The notes beneath the pieces were generated by a model. The model was not told the DNA's origin and did no database searches. It saw only the letters and a list, made by a program, of their open reading frames with translations. A DNA stretch of 64,000 nucleotides from Limanda limanda (lineage: Eukaryota; Chordata; Actinopteri; Pleuronectiformes; Pleuronectidae). This document shows, piece by piece, positions 10,101 through 24,800 of the stretch (the first letter of the stretch is position 1; every line of letters begins with the position of its first letter). The stretch covers positions 62,001 through 126,000 of the forward strand of contig NW_026870596.1 in the NCBI RefSeq assembly GCF_963576545.1. The letters are read 5' to 3'. The translations under genes and the position numbers were made by a program.

Positions 10101-12043
10101 CGCAGGACCCAAATTAGTCCAGATGCAACCACTTTCCAAGTCTCTCCGACCTTCACAAAAAAAGTTATTCAAGAATATCTCTTTCTCCTATGTGCTTTCA
10201 TCCCTAACCCTAACCCTAACCCTTCCGAAAGTCGGAGAAGCTCAAGGATGGTACCGATCGATGCGCATTACCCCATTTAGTGGGGGTAAAGCCTACTTGC
10301 AAGTCTCTCCGACCTTCACAAAAAAAGTTATTCAAGAATATCTCCTCAGATTTGGGGGAATTTCGTCGGTCAACCTCTTCCGAAGGTCGTACAAGCTCAA
10401 GGATGGTACCAATCGATCTGCAGGACCCAAATTAGTCCAGATTCAACCACTTTCCAAGTCTCTCCGACCTTCACAAAAAAAGTTATTCAAGAATATCTCT
10501 TTCTCCTATGTGCTTTCATCCCTAACCCTAACCCTAACCCTTCCGAAAGTCGGAGAAGCTCAAGGATGGTACCGATCGATGTGCATTACCCCATTTAGTG
10601 GGGGTAGAGCCTACTTGCAAGTCTCTCCGACCTTCACAAAAAAAGTTATTCAAGAATATCTCCTCAGATTTGGGGGAATTTCGTCGGTTGACCTCTTCCG
10701 AAGGTCGTACAAGCTCAAGGATGGTACCAATCGATCTGCAGGACCCAAATTAGTCCAGATGCAACCACTTTCCAAGTCTCTCCGACCTTCACAAAAAAAG
10801 TTATTCAAGAATATCGCTTTCTCCTATGTGCTTTCATCCCTAACCCTAACCCTAACCCTTCCGAAAGTCGGAGAAGCTCAAGGATGGTACCGATCGATGC
10901 GCATTACCCCATTTAGTGGGGGAAGAGCCTACTTGCAAGTCTCTCCGACCTTCACAAAAAAAGTTATTCAAGAATATCTCCTCAGATTTGGGGGAATTCT
11001 GTCGGTCGACCTCTTCCGAAGGTCGTACAAGCTCGGGGATGGTACCAATCGATCCGCAGGACCCAAATTAGTCCAGATGCAACCACTTTCCAAGTCTCTC
11101 CGACCTTCACAAAAAAAGTTATTCAAGAATATCTCTTTCTCCTATGTGCTTTCATCCCTAACCCTAACCCTTCCGAAAGTCGGAGAAGCTCAAAGATGGT
11201 ACCGATCGATGCGCATTACCTTATTTAGTGGGGGTAGAGCCTACTTGCAAGTCTCTCCGACCTTCACAAAAAAAGTTATTCAAGAATATCTCTTTCTCCT
11301 ATGTGCTTTCATCCCTAACCCTAACCCTTCCGAAAGTCGGAGAAGCTCAAGGATGGTACCGATCGATGCGCGCTACCCCATTTAGTGGGGGTAGAGCCTA
11401 CTTGCAAGTCTCTCCGACCTTCACAAAAAAAGTTATTCAAGAATATCTCTTTCTCCTATGTGCTTTCATCCCTAACCCTAACCCTAACCCTTCCGAAAGT
11501 CGGAGAAGCTCAAGGATGGTACTGATCGATGCGCGCAACCCCATTTAGTGGGGGTAGAGCCTACTTGCAAGTCTCTCCGACCTTCACAAAAAAAGTTATT
11601 CAAGAATATCTCCTCAGATTTGGGGGAATTTCGTCGGTCGACCTCTTCCGAAGGTCGTACAAGCTCGGGGATGGTACCAATCGATCCGCAGGACCCAAAT
11701 TAGTCCAGATGCAACCACTTTCCAAGTCTCTCCGACCTTCACAAAAAAAGTTATTCAAGAATATCTCTTTCTCCTATGTGCTTTCATCCCTAACCCTAAC
11801 CCTTCCGAAAGTCGGAGAAGCTCAAGGATGGTACTGATCGATGCGCGCTACCCCATTTAGTGGGGGTAGAGCCTACTTGCAAGTCTCTCCGACCTTCACA
11901 AAAAAAGTTATTCAAGAATATCTCTTTCTCCTATGTGCTTTCATCCCTAACCCTAACCCTAACCCTTCCGAAAGTCGGAGAAGCTCAAGGATGGTACTGA
12001 TCGATGCGCGCTACCCCATTTAGTGGGGGTAGAGCCTACTTGC
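4124..12043 (+). repeat. HOR cycle 1 (7920 bp)
   Basis: This cycle opens with a B-B tandem (4124-4433) and contains 19 A3, 9 A2 and 22 B, summing exactly to 7920 bp. The order is BB-A3, B-A2, B*-A2, B-A3, B-A3, B-A2, B-A3, B-A3, A3, A3, B-A3, B*-A2, B-A3, B-A3, B-A2, B-A3, A3, A3, B-A3, B-A2, B-A3 x3, B-A2, A2, A3, B-A2, A3. The B* copies (gtcgtaaaag) lie near 4999 and 7539. The stretch from 7370 recurs at 22737, offset 15367. A3 tails with taccacattt (near 6928 and 9150) mark the paired A3-A3 positions. Confidence 0.9.
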
Positions 12044-15000
12044 AAGTCTCTCCGACCTTCACAAAAAAAGTTATTCAAGAATATCTCCTCAGATTTGGGG
12101 GAATTTCGTCGGTCGACCTCTTCCGAAGGTCGTACAAGCTCGGGGATGGTACCAATCGATCCGCAGGACCCAAATTAGTCCAGATGCAACCACTTTCCAA
12201 GTCTCTCCGACCTTCACAAAAAAAGTTATTCAAGAATATCTCCTCAGATTTGGGGGAATTCTGTCGGTCGACCTCTTCCGAAGGTCGTACAAGCTCGGGG
12301 ATGGTACCAATCGATCCGCAGGACCCAAATTAGTCCAGATGCAACCACTTTCCAAGTCTCTCCGACCTTCACAAAAAAAGTTATTCAAGAATATCTCTTT
12401 CTCCTATGTGCTTTCATCCCTAACCCTAACCCTTCCGAAAGTCGGAGAAGCTCAAGGATGGTACCGATCTATGCGCATTACCCCATTTAGTGGGGGTAGA
12501 GCCTACTTGCAAGTCTCTCCGACCTTCACAAAAAAAGTTATTCAAGAATATCTCCTCAGATTTGGGGGAATTCTGTCGGTCGACCTCTTCCGAAGGTCGT
12601 ACAAGCTCGGGGATGGTACCAATCGATCCGCAGGACCCAAATTAGTCCAGATGCAACCACTTTCCAAGTCTCTCCGACCTTCACAAAAAAAGTTATTCAA
12701 GAATATCTCTTTCTCCTATGTGCTTTCATCCCTAACCCTAACCCTAACCCTTCCGAAAGTCGGAGAAGCTCAAGGATGGTACCGATCGATGCGCATTACC
12801 CCATTTAGTGGGGGTAAAGCCTACTTGCAAGTCTCTCCGACCTTCACAAAAAAAGTTATTCAAGAATATCTCCTCAGATTTGGGGGAATTTCGTCGGTCA
12901 ACCTCTTCCGAAGGTCGTACAAGCTCAAGGATGGTACCAATCGATCTGCAGGACCCAAATTAGTCCAGATTCAACCACTTTCCAAGTCTCTCCGACCTTC
13001 ACAAAAAAAGTTATTCAAGAATATCTCTTTCTCCTATGTGCTTTCATCCCTAACCCTAACCCTAACCCTTCCGAAAGTCGGAGAAGCTCAAGGATGGTAC
13101 CGATCGATGCGCGCTACCCCATTTAGTGGGGGTAGAGCCTACTTGCAAGTCTCTCCGACCTTCACAAAAAAAGTTATTCAAGAATATCTCTTTCTCCTAT
13201 GTGCTTTCATCCCTAACCCTAACCCTAACCCTTCCGAAAGTCGGAGAAGCTCAAGGATGGTACCGATCGATGCGCGCTACCACATTTAGTGGGGGTAGAG
13301 CCTACTTGCAAGTCTCTCCGACCTTCACAAAAAAAGTTATTCAAGAATATCTCTTTCTCCTATGTGCTTTCATCCCTAACCCTAACCCTAACCCTTCCGA
13401 AAGTCGGAGAAGCTCAAGGATGGTACCGATCGATGTGCATTACCCCATTTAGTGGGGGTAGAGCCTACTTGCAAGTCTCTCCGACCTTCACAAAAAAAGT
13501 TATTCAAGAATATCTCCTCAGATTTGGGGGAATTTCGTCGGTTGACCTCTTCCGAAGGTCGTACAAGCTCAAGGATGGTACCAATCGATCTGCAGGACCC
13601 AAATTAGTCCAGATGCAACCACTTTCCAAGTCTCTCCGACCTTCACAAAAAAAGTTATTCAAGAATATCTCTTTCTCCTATGTGCTTTCATCCCTAACCC
13701 TAACCCTAACCCTTCCGAAAGTCGGAGAAGCTCAAGGATGGTACCGATCGATGCGCATTACCCCATTTAGTGGGGGAAGAGCCTACTTGCAAGTCTCTCC
13801 GACCTTCACAAAAAAAGTTATTCAAGAATATCTCCTCAGATTTGGGGGAATTCTGTCGGTCGACCTCTTCCGAAGGTCGTACAAGCTCGGGGATGGTACC
13901 AATCGATCCGCAGGACCCAAATTAGTCCAGATGCAACCACTTTCCAAGTCTCTCCGACCTTCACAAAAAAAGTTATTCAAGAATATCTCTTTCTCCTATG
14001 TGCTTTCATCCCTAACCCTAACCCTTCCGAAAGTCGGAGAAGCTCAAGGATGGTACCAATCTATGCGCATTACCCCATTTAGTGGGGGTAGAGCCTACTT
14101 GCAAGTCTCTCCGACCTTCACAAAAAAAGTTATTCAAGAATATCTCCTCAGATTTGGGGGAATTCTGTCGGTCGACCTCTTCCGAAGGTCGTACAAGCTC
14201 GGGGATGGTACCAATCGATCCGCAGGACCCAAATTAGTCCAGATGCAACCACTTTCCAAGTCTCTCCGACCTTCACAAAAAAAGTTATTCAAGAATATCT
14301 CTTTCTCCTATGTGCTTTCATCCCTAACCCTAACCCTAACCCTTCCGAAAGTCGGAGAAGCTCAAGGATGGTACCGATCGATGCGCATTACCCCATTTAG
14401 TGGGGGTAAAGCCTACTTGCAAGTCTCTCCGACCTTCACAAAAAAAGTTATTCAAGAATATCTCCTCAGATTTGGGGGAATTTCGTCGGTCAACCTCTTC
14501 CGAAGGTCGTACAAGCTCAAGGATGGTACCAATCGATCTGCAGGACCCAAATTAGTCCAGATTCAACCACTTTCCAAGTCTCTCCGACCTTCACAAAAAA
14601 AGTTATTCAAGAATATCTCTTTCTCCTATGTGCTTTCATCCCTAACCCTAACCCTAACCCTTCCGAAAGTCGGAGAAGCTCAAGGATGGTACCGATCGAT
14701 GTGCATTACCCCATTTAGTGGGGGTAGAGCCTACTTGCAAGTCTCTCCGACCTTCACAAAAAAAGTTATTCAAGAATATCTCCTCAGATTTGGGGGAATT
14801 TCGTCGGTTGACCTCTTCCGAAGGTCGTACAAGCTCAAGGATGGTACCAATCGATCTGCAGGACCCAAATTAGTCCAGATGCAACCACTTTCCAAGTCTC
14901 TCCGACCTTCACAAAAAAAGTTATTCAAGAATATCTCTTTCTCCTATGTGCTTTCATCCCTAACCCTAACCCTAACCCTTCCGAAAGTCGGAGAAGCTCA

Positions 15001-17229
15001 AGGATGGTACCGATCGATGCGCATTACCCCATTTAGTGGGGGAAGAGCCTACTTGCAAGTCTCTCCGACCTTCACAAAAAAAGTTATTCAAGAATATCTC
15101 CTCAGATTTGGGGGAATTCTGTCGGTCGACCTCTTCCGAAGGTCGTACAAGCTCGGGGATGGTACCAATCGATCCGCAGGACCCAAATTAGTCCAGATGC
15201 AACCACTTTCCAAGTCTCTCCGACCTTCACAAAAAAAGTTATTCAAGAATATCTCTTTCTCCTATGTGCTTTCATCCCTAACCCTAACCCTTCCGAAAGT
15301 CGGAGAAGCTCAAAGATGGTACCGATCGATGCGCATTACCTTATTTAGTGGGGGTAGAGCCTACTTGCAAGTCTCTCCGACCTTCACAAAAAAAGTTATT
15401 CAAGAATATCTCTTTCTCCTATGTGCTTTCATCCCTAACCCTAACCCTTCCGAAAGTCGGAGAAGCTCAAGGATGGTACCGATCGATGCGCGCTACCCCA
15501 TTTAGTGGGGGTAGAGCCTACTTGCAAGTCTCTCCGACCTTCACAAAAAAAGTTATTCAAGAATATCTCTTTCTCCTATGTGCTTTCATCCCTAACCCTA
15601 ACCCTAACCCTTCCGAAAGTCGGAGAAGCTCAAGGATGGTACTGATCGATGCGCGCAACCCCATTTAGTGGGGGTAGAGCCTACTTGCAAGTCTCTCCGA
15701 CCTTCACAAAAAAAGTTATTCAAGAATATCTCCTCAGATTTGGGGGAATTTCGTCGGTCGACCTCTTCCGAAGGTCGTACAAGCTCGGGGATGGTACCAA
15801 TCGATCCGCAGGACCCAAATTAGTCCAGATGCAACCACTTTCCAAGTCTCTCCGACCTTCACAAAAAAAGTTATTCAAGAATATCTCTTTCTCCTATGTG
15901 CTTTCATCCCTAACCCTAACCCTTCCGAAAGTCGGAGAAGCTCAAGGATGGTACTGATCGATGCGCGCTACCCCATTTAGTGGGGGTAGAGCCTACTTGC
16001 AAGTCTCTCCGACCTTCACAAAAAAAGTTATTCAAGAATATCTCTTTCTCCTATGTGCTTTCATCCCTAACCCTAACCCTAACCCTTCCGAAAGTCGGAG
16101 AAGCTCAAGGATGGTACTGATCGATGCGCGCTACCCCATTTAGTGGGGGTAGAGCCTACTTGCAAGTCTCTCCGACCTTCACAAAAAAAGTTATTCAAGA
16201 ATATCTCCTCAGATTTGGGGGAATTTCGTCGGTCGACCTCTTCCGAAGGTCGTACAAGCTCGGGGATGGTACCAATCGATCCGCAGGACCCAAATTAGTC
16301 CAGATGCAACCACTTTCCAAGTCTCTCCGACCTTCACAAAAAAAGTTATTCAAGAATATCTCCTCAGATTTGGGGGAATTCTGTCGGTCGACCTCTTCCG
16401 AAGGTCGTACAAGCTCGGGGATGGTACCAATCGATCCGCAGGACCCAAATTAGTCCAGATGCAACCACTTTCCAAGTCTCTCCGACCTTCACAAAAAAAG
16501 TTATTCAAGAATATCTCTTTCTCCTATGTGCTTTCATCCCTAACCCTAACCCTTCCGAAAGTCGGAGAAGCTCAAGGATGGTACCGATCTATGCGCATTA
16601 CCCCATTTAGTGGGGGTAGAGCCTACTTGCAAGTCTCTCCGACCTTCACAAAAAAAGTTATTCAAGAATATCTCCTCAGATTTGGGGGAATTCTGTCGGT
16701 CGACCTCTTCCGAAGGTCGTACAAGCTCGGGGATGGTACCAATCGATCCGCAGGACCCAAATTAGTCCAGATGCAACCACTTTCCAAGTCTCTCCGACCT
16801 TCACAAAAAAAGTTATTCAAGAATATCTCTTTCTCCTATGTGCTTTCATCCCTAACCCTAACCCTAACCCTTCCGAAAGTCGGAGAAGCTCAAGGATGGT
16901 ACCGATCGATGCGCATTACCCCATTTAGTGGGGGTAAAGCCTACTTGCAAGTCTCTCCGACCTTCACAAAAAAAGTTATTCAAGAATATCTCCTCAGATT
17001 TGGGGGAATTTCGTCGGTCAACCTCTTCCGAAGGTCGTACAAGCTCAAGGATGGTACCAATCGATCTGCAGGACCCAAATTAGTCCAGATTCAACCACTT
17101 TCCAAGTCTCTCCGACCTTCACAAAAAAAGTTATTCAAGAATATCTCTTTCTCCTATGTGCTTTCATCCCTAACCCTAACCCTAACCCTTCCGAAAGTCG
17201 GAGAAGCTCAAGGATGGTACCGATCGATG
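8852..17229 (+). repeat. Tandem duplication, 4120-bp period
   Basis: Positions 8852-13109 and 12972-17229 align without gaps at offset 4120, with one difference noticed (10816). The match begins after cagatgcaa/cagattcaa (8851 vs 12971) and ends where gcgcgct meets gtgcatt (13110 vs 17230). Both breakpoints lie inside monomers at conserved blocks, as expected from unequal crossing-over in register. Confidence 0.88.
12044..16163 (+). repeat. HOR cycle 2 (4120 bp)
   Basis: This cycle contains 10 A3, 5 A2 and 11 B. It opens BB-A2, with the gatctatgcgcatt tail. It is part of a tandem duplication with 4120-bp offset: 8852-13109 matches 12972-17229 with one difference seen (a G at 10816, in atatcgcttt, against T at 14936). 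No B* copy is present in this cycle. Confidence 0.9.
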
Positions 17230-18866
17230 TGCATTACCCCATTTAGTGGGGGTAGAGCCTACTTGCAAGTCTCTCCGACCTTCACAAAAAAAGTTATTCA
17301 AGAATATCTCCTCAGATTTGGGGGAATTTCGTCGGTTGACCTCTTCCGAAGGTCGTACAAGCTCAAGGATGGTACCAATCGATCTGCAGGACCCAAATTA
17401 GTCCAGATGCAACCACTTTCCAAGTCTCTCCGACCTTCACAAAAAAAGTTATTCAAGAATATCTCTTTCTCCTATGTGCTTTCATCCCTAACCCTAACCC
17501 TAACCCTTCCGAAAGTCGGAGAAGCTCAAGGATGGTACCGATCGATGCGCATTACCCCATTTAGTGGGGGAAGAGCCTACTTGCAAGTCTCTCCGACCTT
17601 CACAAAAAAAGTTATTCAAGAATATCTCCTCAGATTTGGGGGAATTCTGTCGGTCGACCTCTTCCGAAGGTCGTACAAGCTCGGGGATGGTACCAATCGA
17701 TCCGCAGGACCCAAATTAGTCCAGATGCAACCACTTTCCAAGTCTCTCCGACCTTCACAAAAAAAGTTATTCAAGAATATCTCTTTCTCCTATGTGCTTT
17801 CATCCCTAACCCTAACCCTTCCGAAAGTCGGAGAAGCTCAAGGATGGTACCGATCGATGCGCGCTACCCCATTTAGTGGGGGTAGAGCCTACTTGCAAGT
17901 CTCTCCGACCTTCACAAAAAAAGTTATTCAAGAATATCTCTTTCTCCTATGTGCTTTCATCCCTAACCCTAACCCTAACCCTTCCGAAAGTCGGAGAAGC
18001 TCAAGGATGGTACCGATCGATGCGCGCTACCCCATTTAGTGGGGGTAGAGCCTACTTGCAAGTCTCTCCGACCTTCACAAAAAAAGTTATTCAAGAATAT
18101 CTCTTTCTCCTATGTGCTTTCATCCCTAACCCTAACCCTAACCCTTCCGAAAGTCGGAGAAGCTCAAGGATGGTACTGATCGATGCGCGCAACCCCATTT
18201 AGTGGGGGTAGAGCCTACTTGCAAGTCTCTCCGACCTTCACAAAAAAAGTTATTCAAGAATATCTCCTCAGATTTGGGGGAATTTCGTCGGTCGACCTCT
18301 TCCGAAGGTCGTACAAGCTCGGGGATGGTACCAATCGATCCGCAGGACCCAAATTAGTCCAGATGCAACCACTTTCCAAGTCTCTCCGACCTTCACAAAA
18401 AAAGTTATTCAAGAATATCTCTTTCTCCTATGTGCTTTCATCCCTAACCCTAACCCTAACCCTTCCGAAAGTCGGAGAAGCTCAAGGATGGTACTGATCG
18501 ATGCGCGCTACCCCATTTAGTGGGGGTAGAGCCTACTTGCAAGTCTCTCCGACCTTCACAAAAAAAGTTATTCAAGAATATCTCTTTCTCCTATGTGCTT
18601 TCATCCCTAACCCTAACCCTAACCCTTCCGAAAGTCGGAGAAGCTCAAGGATGGTACTGATCGATGCGCGCTACCCCATTTAGTGGGGGTAGAGCCTACT
18701 TGCAAGTCTCTCCGACCTTCACAAAAAAAGTTATTCAAGAATATCTCTTTCTCCTATGTGCTTTCATCCCTAACCCTAACCCTAACCCTTCCGAAAGTCG
18801 GAGAAGCTCAAGGATGGTACTGATCGATGCGCGCTACCCCATTTAGTGGGGGTAGAGCCTACTTGC
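16164..18866 (+). repeat. HOR cycle 3 (2703 bp)
   Basis: This cycle contains 8 A3, 2 A2 and 7 B: BB-A2, B-A3, B-A3, B-A3, B-A2, A3, A3, B-A3, A3, A3. It lacks the B* / gcagatt pair. The last four A units use the ggtactg form seen in the left-hand A-rich zone. Confidence 0.88.
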
Positions 18867-21800
18867 AAGTCTCTCCGACCTTCACAAAAAAAGTTATTCA
18901 AGAATATCTCCTCAGATTTGGGGGAATTTCGTCGGTCGACCTCTTCCGAAGGTCGTACAAGCTCGGGGATGGTACCAATCGATCCGCAGGACCCAAATCA
19001 GTCCAGATGCAACCACTTTCCAAGTCTCTCCGACCTTCACAAAAAAAGTTATTCAAGAATATCTCCTCAGATTTGGGGGAATTCTGTCGGTCGACCTCTT
19101 CCGAAGGTCGTACAAGCTCGGGGATGGTACCAATCGATCCGCAGGACCCAAATTAGTCCAGATGCAACCACTTTCCAAGTCTCTCCGACCTTCACAAAAA
19201 AAGTTATTCAAGAATATCTCTTTCTCCTATGTGCTTTCATCCCTAACCCTAACCCTAACCCTTCCGAAAGTCGGAGAAGCTCAAGGATGGTACCGATCGA
19301 TGCGCATTACCCCATTTAGTGGGGGTAGAGCCTACTTGCAAGTCTCTCCGACCTTCACAAAAAAAGTTATTCAAGAATATCTCCTCAGATTTGGGGGAAT
19401 TTCGTCGGTCGACCTCTTCCGAAGGTCGTACAAGCTCAAAGATGGTACCAATCGATCTGCAGGACCCAAATTAGTCCAGATGCAACCACTTTCCAAGTCT
19501 CTCCGACCTTCACAAAAAAAGTTATTCAAGAATATCTCTTTCTCCTATGTGCTTTCATCCCTAACCCTAACCCTTCCGAAAGTCGGAGAAGCTCAAGGAT
19601 GGTACCGATCGATGCGCATTACCCCATTTAGTGGGGGAAGAGCCTACTTGCAAGTCTCTCCGACCTTCACAAAAAAAGTTATTCAAGAATATCTCCTCAG
19701 ATTTGGGGGAATTCTGTCGGTCGACCTCTTCCGAAGGTCGTAAAAGCTCGGGGATGGTACCAATCGATCCGCAGGACCCAAATTAGTCCAGATGCAACCA
19801 CTTTCCAAGTCTCTCCGACCTTCACAAAAAAAGTTATTCAAGAATATCTCTTTCTCCTATGTGCTTTCATCCCTAACCCTAACCCTTCCGAAAGTCGGAG
19901 AACCTCAAAGATGGTACCGATCGATGCAGATTACCCCATTTAGTGGGGGTAGAGCCTACTTGCAAGTCTCTCCGACCTTCACAAAAAAAGTTATTCAAGA
20001 ATATCTCCTCAGATTTGGGGGAATTCTGTCGGTCGACCTCTTCCGAAGGTCGTACAAGCTCGGGGATGGTACCAATCGATCTGCAGGACCCAAATTAGTC
20101 CAGATGCAACCACTTTCCAAGTCTCTCCGACCTTCACAAAAAAAGTTATTCAAGAATATCTCTTTCTCCTATGTGCTTTCATCCCTAACCCTAACCCTAA
20201 CCCTTCCGAAAGTCGGAGAAGCTCAAGAATGGTACCGATCGATGTGCATTACCCCATTTAGTGGGGGTAAAGCCTACTTGCAAGTCTCTCCGACCTTCAC
20301 AAAAAAAGTTATTCAAGAATATCTCCTCAGATTTGGGGGAATTTCGTCGGTTGACCTCTTCCGAAGGTCGTACAAGCTCAAGGATGGTACCAATCGATCT
20401 GCAGGACCCAAATTAGTCCAGATGCAACCACTTTCCAAGTCTCTCCGACCTTCACAAAAAAAGTTATTCAAGAATATCTCTTTCTCCTATGTGCTTTCAT
20501 CCCTAACCCTAACCCTAACCCTTCCGAAAGTCGGAGAAGCTCAAGGATGGTACCGATCGATGCGCATTACCCCATTTAGTGGGGGAAGAGCCTACTTGCA
20601 AGTCTCTCCGACCTTCACAAAAAAAGTTATTCAAGAATATCTCCTCAGATTTGGGGGAATTCTGTCGGTCGACCTCTTCCGAAGGTCGTACAAGCTCGGG
20701 GATGGTACCAATCGATCCGCAGGACCCAAATTAGTCCAGATGCAACCACTTTCCAAGTCTCTCCGACCTTCACAAAAAAAGTTATTCAAGAATATCTCTT
20801 TCTCCTATGTGCTTTCATCCCTAACCCTAACCCTTCCGAAAGTCGGAGAAGCTCAAGGATGGTACCGATCTATGCGCATTACCCCATTTAGTGGGGGTAG
20901 AGCCTACTTGCAAGTCTCTCCGACCTTCACAAAAAAAGTTATTCAAGAATATCTCCTCAGATTTGGGGGAATTCTGTCGGTCGACCTCTTCCGAAGGTCG
21001 TACAAGCTCGGGGATGGTACCAATCGATCCGCAGGACCCAAATTAGTCCAGATGCAACCACTTTCCAAGTCTCTCCGACCTTCACAAAAAAAGTTATTCA
21101 AGAATATCTCTTTCTCCTATGTGCTTTCATCCCTAACCCTAACCCTAACCCTTCCGAAAGTCGGAGAAGCTCAAGGATGGTACCGATCGATGCGCGCTAC
21201 CCCATTTAGTGGGGGTAGAGCCTACTTGCAAGTCTCTCCGACCTTCACAAAAAAAGTTATTCAAGAATATCTCTTTCTCCTATGTGCTTTCATCCCTAAC
21301 CCTAACCCTAACCCTTCCGAAAGTCGGAGAAGCTCAAGGATGGTACCGATCGATGCGCGCTACCACATTTAGTGGGGGTAGAGCCTACTTGCAAGTCTCT
21401 CCGACCTTCACAAAAAAAGTTATTCAAGAATATCTCTTTCTCCTATGTGCTTTCATCCCTAACCCTAACCCTAACCCTTCCGAAAGTCGGAGAAGCTCAA
21501 GGATGGTACCGATCGATGTGCATTACCCCATTTAGTGGGGGTAGAGCCTACTTGCAAGTCTCTCCGACCTTCACAAAAAAAGTTATTCAAGAATATCTCC
21601 TCAGATTTGGGGGAATTTCGTCGGTTGACCTCTTCCGAAGGTCGTACAAGCTCAAGGATGGTACCAATCGATCTGCAGGACCCAAATTAGTCCAGATGCA
21701 ACCACTTTCCAAGTCTCTCCGACCTTCACAAAAAAAGTTATTCAAGAATATCTCTTTCTCCTATGTGCTTTCATCCCTAACCCTAACCCTAACCCTTCCG

Positions 21801-24800
21801 AAAGTCGGAGAAGCTCAAGGATGGTACCGATCGATGCGCATTACCCCATTTAGTGGGGGAAGAGCCTACTTGCAAGTCTCTCCGACCTTCACAAAAAAAG
21901 TTATTCAAGAATATCTCCTCAGATTTGGGGGAATTCTGTCGGTCGACCTCTTCCGAAGGTCGTACAAGCTCGGGGATGGTACCAATCGATCCGCAGGACC
22001 CAAATTAGTCCAGATGCAACCACTTTCCAAGTCTCTCCGACCTTCACAAAAAAAGTTATTCAAGAATATCTCTTTCTCCTATGTGCTTTCATCCCTAACC
22101 CTAACCCTTCCGAAAGTCGGAGAAGCTCAAGGATGGTACCAATCTATGCGCATTACCCCATTTAGTGGGGGTAGAGCCTACTTGCAAGTCTCTCCGACCT
22201 TCACAAAAAAAGTTATTCAAGAATATCTCCTCAGATTTGGGGGAATTCTGTCGGTCGACCTCTTCCGAAGGTCGTACAAGCTCGGGGATGGTACCAATCG
22301 ATCCGCAGGACCCAAATTAGTCCAGATGCAACCACTTTCCAAGTCTCTCCGACCTTCACAAAAAAAGTTATTCAAGAATATCTCTTTCTCCTATGTGCTT
22401 TCATCCCTAACCCTAACCCTAACCCTTCCGAAAGTCGGAGAAGCTCAAGGATGGTACCGATCGATGCGCATTACCCCATTTAGTGGGGGTAAAGCCTACT
22501 TGCAAGTCTCTCCGACCTTCACAAAAAAAGTTATTCAAGAATATCTCCTCAGATTTGGGGGAATTTCGTCGGTCGACCTCTTCCGAAGGTCGTACAAGCT
22601 CAAAGATGGTACCAATCGATCTGCAGGACCCAAATTAGTCCAGATGCAACCACTTTCCAAGTCTCTCCGACCTTCACAAAAAAAGTTATTCAAGAATATC
22701 TCTTTCTCCTATGTGCTTTCATCCCTAACCCTAACCCTTCCGAAAGTCGGAGAAGCTCAAGGATGGTACCGATCGATGCGCATTACCCCATTTAGTGGGG
22801 GAAGAGCCTACTTGCAAGTCTCTCCGACCTTCACAAAAAAAGTTATTCAAGAATATCTCCTCAGATTTGGGGGAATTCTGTCGGTCGACCTCTTCCGAAG
22901 GTCGTAAAAGCTCGGGGATGGTACCAATCGATCCGCAGGACCCAAATTAGTCCAGATGCAACCACTTTCCAAGTCTCTCCGACCTTCACAAAAAAAGTTA
23001 TTCAAGAATATCTCTTTCTCCTATGTGCTTTCATCCCTAACCCTAACCCTTCCGAAAGTCGGAGAACCTCAAAGATGGTACCGATCGATGCAGATTACCC
23101 CATTTAGTGGGGGTAGAGCCTACTTGCAAGTCTCTCCGACCTTCACAAAAAAAGTTATTCAAGAATATCTCCTCAGATTTGGGGGAATTCTGTCGGTCGA
23201 CCTCTTCCGAAGGTCGTACAAGCTCGGGGATGGTACCAATCGATCTGCAGGACCCAAATTAGTCCAGATGCAACCACTTTCCAAGTCTCTCCGACCTTCA
23301 CAAAAAAAGTTATTCAAGAATATCTCTTTCTCCTATGTGCTTTCATCCCTAACCCTAACCCTAACCCTTCCGAAAGTCGGAGAAGCTCAAGAATGGTACC
23401 GATCGATGTGCATTACCCCATTTAGTGGGGGTAAAGCCTACTTGCAAGTCTCTCCGACCTTCACAAAAAAAGTTATTCAAGAATATCTCCTCAGATTTGG
23501 GGGAATTTCGTCGGTTGACCTCTTCCGAAGGTCGTACAAGCTCAAGGATGGTACCAATCGATCTGCAGGACCCAAATTAGTCCAGATGCAACCACTTTCC
23601 AAGTCTCTCCGACCTTCACAAAAAAAGTTATTCAAGAATATCTCTTTCTCCTATGTGCTTTCATCCCTAACCCTAACCCTAACCCTTCCGAAAGTCGGAG
23701 AAGCTCAAGGATGGTACCGATCGATGCGCATTACCCCATTTAGTGGGGGAAGAGCCTACTTGCAAGTCTCTCCGACCTTCACAAAAAAAGTTATTCAAGA
23801 ATATCTCCTCAGATTTGGGGGAATTCTGTCGGTCGACCTCTTCCGAAGGTCGTACAAGCTCGGGGATGGTACCAATCGATCCGCAGGACCCAAATTAGTC
23901 CAGATGCAACCACTTTCCAAGTCTCTCCGACCTTCACAAAAAAAGTTATTCAAGAATATCTCTTTCTCCTATGTGCTTTCATCCCTAACCCTAACCCTTC
24001 CGAAAGTCGGAGAAGCTCAAGGATGGTACCGATCTATGCGCATTACCCCATTTAGTGGGGGTAGAGCCTACTTGCAAGTCTCTCCGACCTTCACAAAAAA
24101 AGTTATTCAAGAATATCTCCTCAGATTTGGGGGAATTCTGTCGGTCGACCTCTTCCGAAGGTCGTACAAGCTCGGGGATGGTACCAATCGATCCGCAGGA
24201 CCCAAATTAGTCCAGATGCAACCACTTTCCAAGTCTCTCCGACCTTCACAAAAAAAGTTATTCAAGAATATCTCTTTCTCCTATGTGCTTTCATCCCTAA
24301 CCCTAACCCTAACCCTTCCGAAAGTCGGAGAAGCTCAAGGATGGTACCGATCGATGCGCGCTACCCCATTTAGTGGGGGTAGAGCCTACTTGCAAGTCTC
24401 TCCGACCTTCACAAAAAAAGTTATTCAAGAATATCTCTTTCTCCTATGTGCTTTCATCCCTAACCCTAACCCTAACCCTTCCGAAAGTCGGAGAAGCTCA
24501 AGGATGGTACCGATCGATGCGCGCTACCACATTTAGTGGGGGTAGAGCCTACTTGCAAGTCTCTCCGACCTTCACAAAAAAAGTTATTCAAGAATATCTC
24601 TTTCTCCTATGTGCTTTCATCCCTAACCCTAACCCTAACCCTTCCGAAAGTCGGAGAAGCTCAAGGATGGTACCGATCGATGTGCATTACCCCATTTAGT
24701 GGGGGTAGAGCCTACTTGCAAGTCTCTCCGACCTTCACAAAAAAAGTTATTCAAGAATATCTCCTCAGATTTGGGGGAATTTCGTCGGTTGACCTCTTCC

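Noticed and set aside
9169..11385. 738-codon frame repeated at 13289 and 24536, as a gene family
   Set aside because: The three copies are simply parts of the 4120- and 15367-bp duplications. The frame is a by-product of dimer length, and related units carry stops in the same frame.
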